Assembly (NCBI GenBank): GCA_036274495.1
Contig: DASUFP010000106.1
Span: 1 to 64,000, forward strand
DNA length: 64,000 nucleotides
Source of the DNA: DASUFP01 sp036274495
GTDB lineage: Bacteria; Bacteroidota; Bacteroidia; AKYH767-A; OLB10
Reading direction: 5' to 3'
In this document: positions 62,279-64,000 of the stretch, in pieces
Layout of the letters: each line of letters opens with the position of its first letter
Position numbering within the stretch: position 1 is the stretch's first letter
Notes under the pieces: model-generated
Seen by the model: only the letters and a program-made list of their open reading frames with translations
Told to the model about the DNA's origin: nothing
Database searches by the model: none
Program-made: the position numbers and the translations under genes

Positions 62279-63582
62279 TCTTTAAGTCCCGAAACGGCCA
62301 CTTCCATACGGGATCCTCTTGAACCTTTTACAAGTATTGTGTAGCCTGAGAATTGTCGCGTACGGATGTAGTCCCGGGCCTCATCGGAAGTTGCGAACTG
62401 ATGCCATTCAGGCAACGAAAAAGGCGCAAACCGGTTGCCTACAAGCACCACCTCAGTGAAATTACACGCTTTGATTTGTTCCGTAATTTTTTTGTGCTCT
62501 TCAGCAGAACTTTCACCAAGTTCAAGCATCTCGCCCAGAAAGACTGCTGTAGCTCCATGATAATTTTTACTGAAGTTTGTTAATGCCGCTTCCATACTTG
62601 TAGGATTGGCATTGTAAGCATCAAGTAAAACGTTGTTGCTGCCAATTTTTGTCATCTGCGATCGCTGGTTGTCCGGAAAATATGAGGCAATAGCAGTATT
62701 TATGTCGTCGGGAGTCACTTCAAATTTTATTCCTGCGGCAATGGCGGCGAGAATGTTTTCATTGTTATAATTTCCGGTAATATGCGACTGAACCTCATGC
62801 CAGCTGCCGGAATGTGTTTTCCATTTAAGAGCAGCATAAGTACCGTCTCCTGCAGGAATACCTTCAACATCTGCAGGGCAATCAAGACAATAACTGAATT
62901 TTTCATTGTGATTGCCCAGCATATTTAACAGATGTTCGTTTCCTGCATTAATAAATACCAGCGAATGGTTGGCTTTTGCAAAATCGTACATTTCACCTTT
63001 ACCCAGCTTTACTCCTTCAAATCCGCCAAAACCTTCCAGATGTGCTTTTCCGACATTTGTGATGAGCACATGTGTTGGAAGCGCAACCGAACACAACAAT
63101 TTTATTTCGCCACGGTGGTTAGCACCCATTTCAATAATGGCACATTCATGTTTGTTGGTGACTGATAAAATGGACAAGGGCACTCCTATGTGGTTGTTCA
63201 GGTTGCCGGAAGTTGAAAATGTCGAATATTTTTTTGAGAGCACTCTGCTGATTAATTCTTTGGTAGTTGTTTTACCATTGCTCCCTGTAATTCCAATTAC
63301 CGGTATGTTGAGGTGCCTGCGGTGAAACCGGGCCAGGTCCTGCAAAAACAGCAGCACATCATTTGCCTGAACAATGCGTTCATGCAACAGACCCGGATTG
63401 TCAGCAACTGCATATGCAGCTCCTGAACGGATAGCTTCTAATGCGAAATTATTTCCATCAAAATTTGCACCCTTGAGGGCAAAAAAGATGCAGCCTTCCG
63501 TAATTTTTCTGGTATCGGTACAAATTACTGCTCCGTTCAGGAATGCCTTATAAATCAGTTTCAGTGAGGCAGAATCATCCAT
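62275..63582 (-). CDS. murF: UDP-MurNAc-tripeptide--D-Ala-D-Ala ligase
   Basis: A 435-residue MurF, which adds D-Ala-D-Ala to the UDP-MurNAc-tripeptide in the last cytosolic step of peptidoglycan precursor synthesis. The ATP site is VIGITGSNGKTTTKEL near residues 98-113, followed by NLNNHIGVPLSIL, EMGANHRGEIKLL and VLLDAYNANPTSMEAAL. It lies downstream of gldJ, an arrangement known from Flavobacterium. The gap to the gldJ stop contains a terminator, so murF probably has its own promoter. Confidence 0.97.
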   Translation of the reverse strand: MDDSASLKLIYKAFLNGAVICTDTRKITEGCIFFALKGANFDGNNFALEAIRSGAAYAVADNPGLLHERIVQANDVLLFLQDLARFHRRHLNIPVIGITGSNGKTTTKELISRVLSKKYSTFSTSGNLNNHIGVPLSILSVTNKHECAIIEMGANHRGEIKLLCSVALPTHVLITNVGKAHLEGFGGFEGVKLGKGEMYDFAKANHSLVFINAGNEHLLNMLGNHNEKFSYCLDCPADVEGIPAGDGTYAALKWKTHSGSWHEVQSHITGNYNNENILAAIAAGIKFEVTPDDINTAIASYFPDNQRSQMTKIGSNNVLLDAYNANPTSMEAALTNFSKNYHGATAVFLGEMLELGESSAEEHKKITEQIKACNFTEVVLVGNRFAPFSLPEWHQFATSDEARDYIRTRQFSGYTILVKGSRGSRMEVAVSGLKD

Positions 63583-63625
63583 GCATCAAAAGATATCTTT
63601 ACGGTCAAAGGTACTATCCTGAAAC

Positions 63626-63653
63626 AAAAAAACCCCGGTAACTTACCGGGGTT
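63626..63653 (-). terminator. Rho-independent terminator after gldJ
   Basis: AACCCCGGT at 63631-63639 and ACCGGGGTT at 63645-63653 are perfect reverse complements around a 5-nt loop. On the minus strand the stem is followed by a run of seven T (A at 63626-63632 on the plus strand). It lies 22 bp past the gldJ stop. Confidence 0.9.
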
Positions 63654-63675
63654 TTCAAGAGACACCTGTTGGTGC

Positions 63676-64000
63676 TTATCTTTTTGCTTTTTGATTGAAT
63701 CCTACAGGGCTGCCTACACGGTGCATCGCACAACGGAAGCCGATGTAATCGGTAGACTGGCGCTGGTCAAGGAAACGGCGAGTACCGGGCGACATCCAGT
63801 AAGCACGGTCTTTCCACGACCCGCCTTTATAAACCTTAGCATTGTCATCAATCATTGATGATACTCCATAATTATAAGTGATATATTCTGGTTCATCACC
63901 ATCAAGATAGTTGATGTTATCTGCTTTACGGTAGTTTCTGCGGCCTTCGTTTTCAGCTTCAGAAACATCGCGGTACATGATTCGTCCAAGACTGTCTTTT
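63676..64000 (-). CDS. gldJ: Gliding-motility lipoprotein GldJ, C-terminal part
   Basis: The minus strand is open from the window edge to a stop at 63676, giving the last 107 or so residues of a sulfatase-modifying-factor-like (FGE/SUMF1) protein. GRIMYRDVSEAENEGRRNYR, then VYKGGSWKDRAYWMSPGTRR and IGFRCAMHRVG are typical of GldJ, an outer-membrane lipoprotein needed for gliding and for the stability of the GldK/T9SS machinery. The adjacent murF supports GldJ over its paralogue GldK. The start is outside the window. Its presence fits the T9SS-tailed proteins found elsewhere here. Confidence 0.88.
   Translation of the reverse strand, partial: KDSLGRIMYRDVSEAENEGRRNYRKADNINYLDGDEPEYITYNYGVSSMIDDNAKVYKGGSWKDRAYWMSPGTRRFLDQRQSTDYIGFRCAMHRVGSPVGFNQKAKR

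Overview
The window reads as a chromosomal segment of a gliding or T9SS-bearing Bacteroidota (Bacteroidetes). The signs are a gldJ–murF pair at the right edge, several secreted proteins with T9SS type A sorting tails, SprB-type repeats, a TAnnTTTG-type promoter before a tRNA, and few Shine-Dalgarno sites. The species cannot be named from the sequence alone.

Region 1 (1-17.7 kb) is AT-rich accessory DNA. It starts inside the methyltransferase of a BsuBI/PstI-type restriction-modification pair. A polymorphic-toxin block follows: an SprB-repeat/tail-fibre-like secreted protein, a 2100-residue SpvB/FG-GAP/RHS protein with a toxin-type C-terminus, a lipoprotein that could be its immunity partner, a 150-residue protein made of one YD motif plus a T9SS tail, and a convergent FG-GAP T9SS protein. 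Next come a small membrane protein and a VirD4/TraG-like ATPase with a nuclease-like C-terminal domain. The accessory DNA stops inside a truncated comM (yifB) gene, so comM looks like the insertion site. An imperfect repeat of the upstream region and first codons of the membrane-protein gene lies at both edges of the toxin block.

Region 2 (18.2-19.8 kb) is a repeat region. It holds the first codons of a four-helix-bundle gene, a tandem array of eleven full 26-bp units and a partial twelfth that closes into a perfect 44-bp palindrome, a REP-associated tyrosine (Y1) transposase, and a related palindrome just after that gene.

Region 3 (19.8-32.2 kb) is mainly housekeeping and mainly on the minus strand: a glutathione peroxidase-like lipoprotein, SecA, an MFS exporter, a DUF2795 protein, a cobalamin adenosyltransferase, an ABC ATPase, an outer-membrane barrel, a methyltransferase, a cytochrome P450 and a secreted protein.

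Region 4 (32.3-34.1 kb) is a small insertion hot spot: a promoter, a degenerate tRNA-Val copy, an intact tRNA-Val(UAC) with terminator, a GIY-YIG fragment, and a HigB/HigA toxin-antitoxin pair lying between two direct copies of a roughly 44-bp hairpin-containing repeat.

Region 5 (34.1-64 kb) is chromosomal. It has a cytochrome c/porin/cytochrome c operon, a MuiA-like protein, a glycan group (GT39-like, AsnB, GT4), a tightly overlapping minus-strand operon (YHS, DoxX, DinB, NRDE, ATP-grasp, LysE), a Kelch/SprB T9SS protein, an ExbB-ExbD-TonB-FolC operon, a glutamate dehydrogenase/MscS/antiporter operon, a GNAT, AnmK, an acyl-CoA dehydrogenase, a Wza/Wzc export pair, MurF and the end of GldJ.
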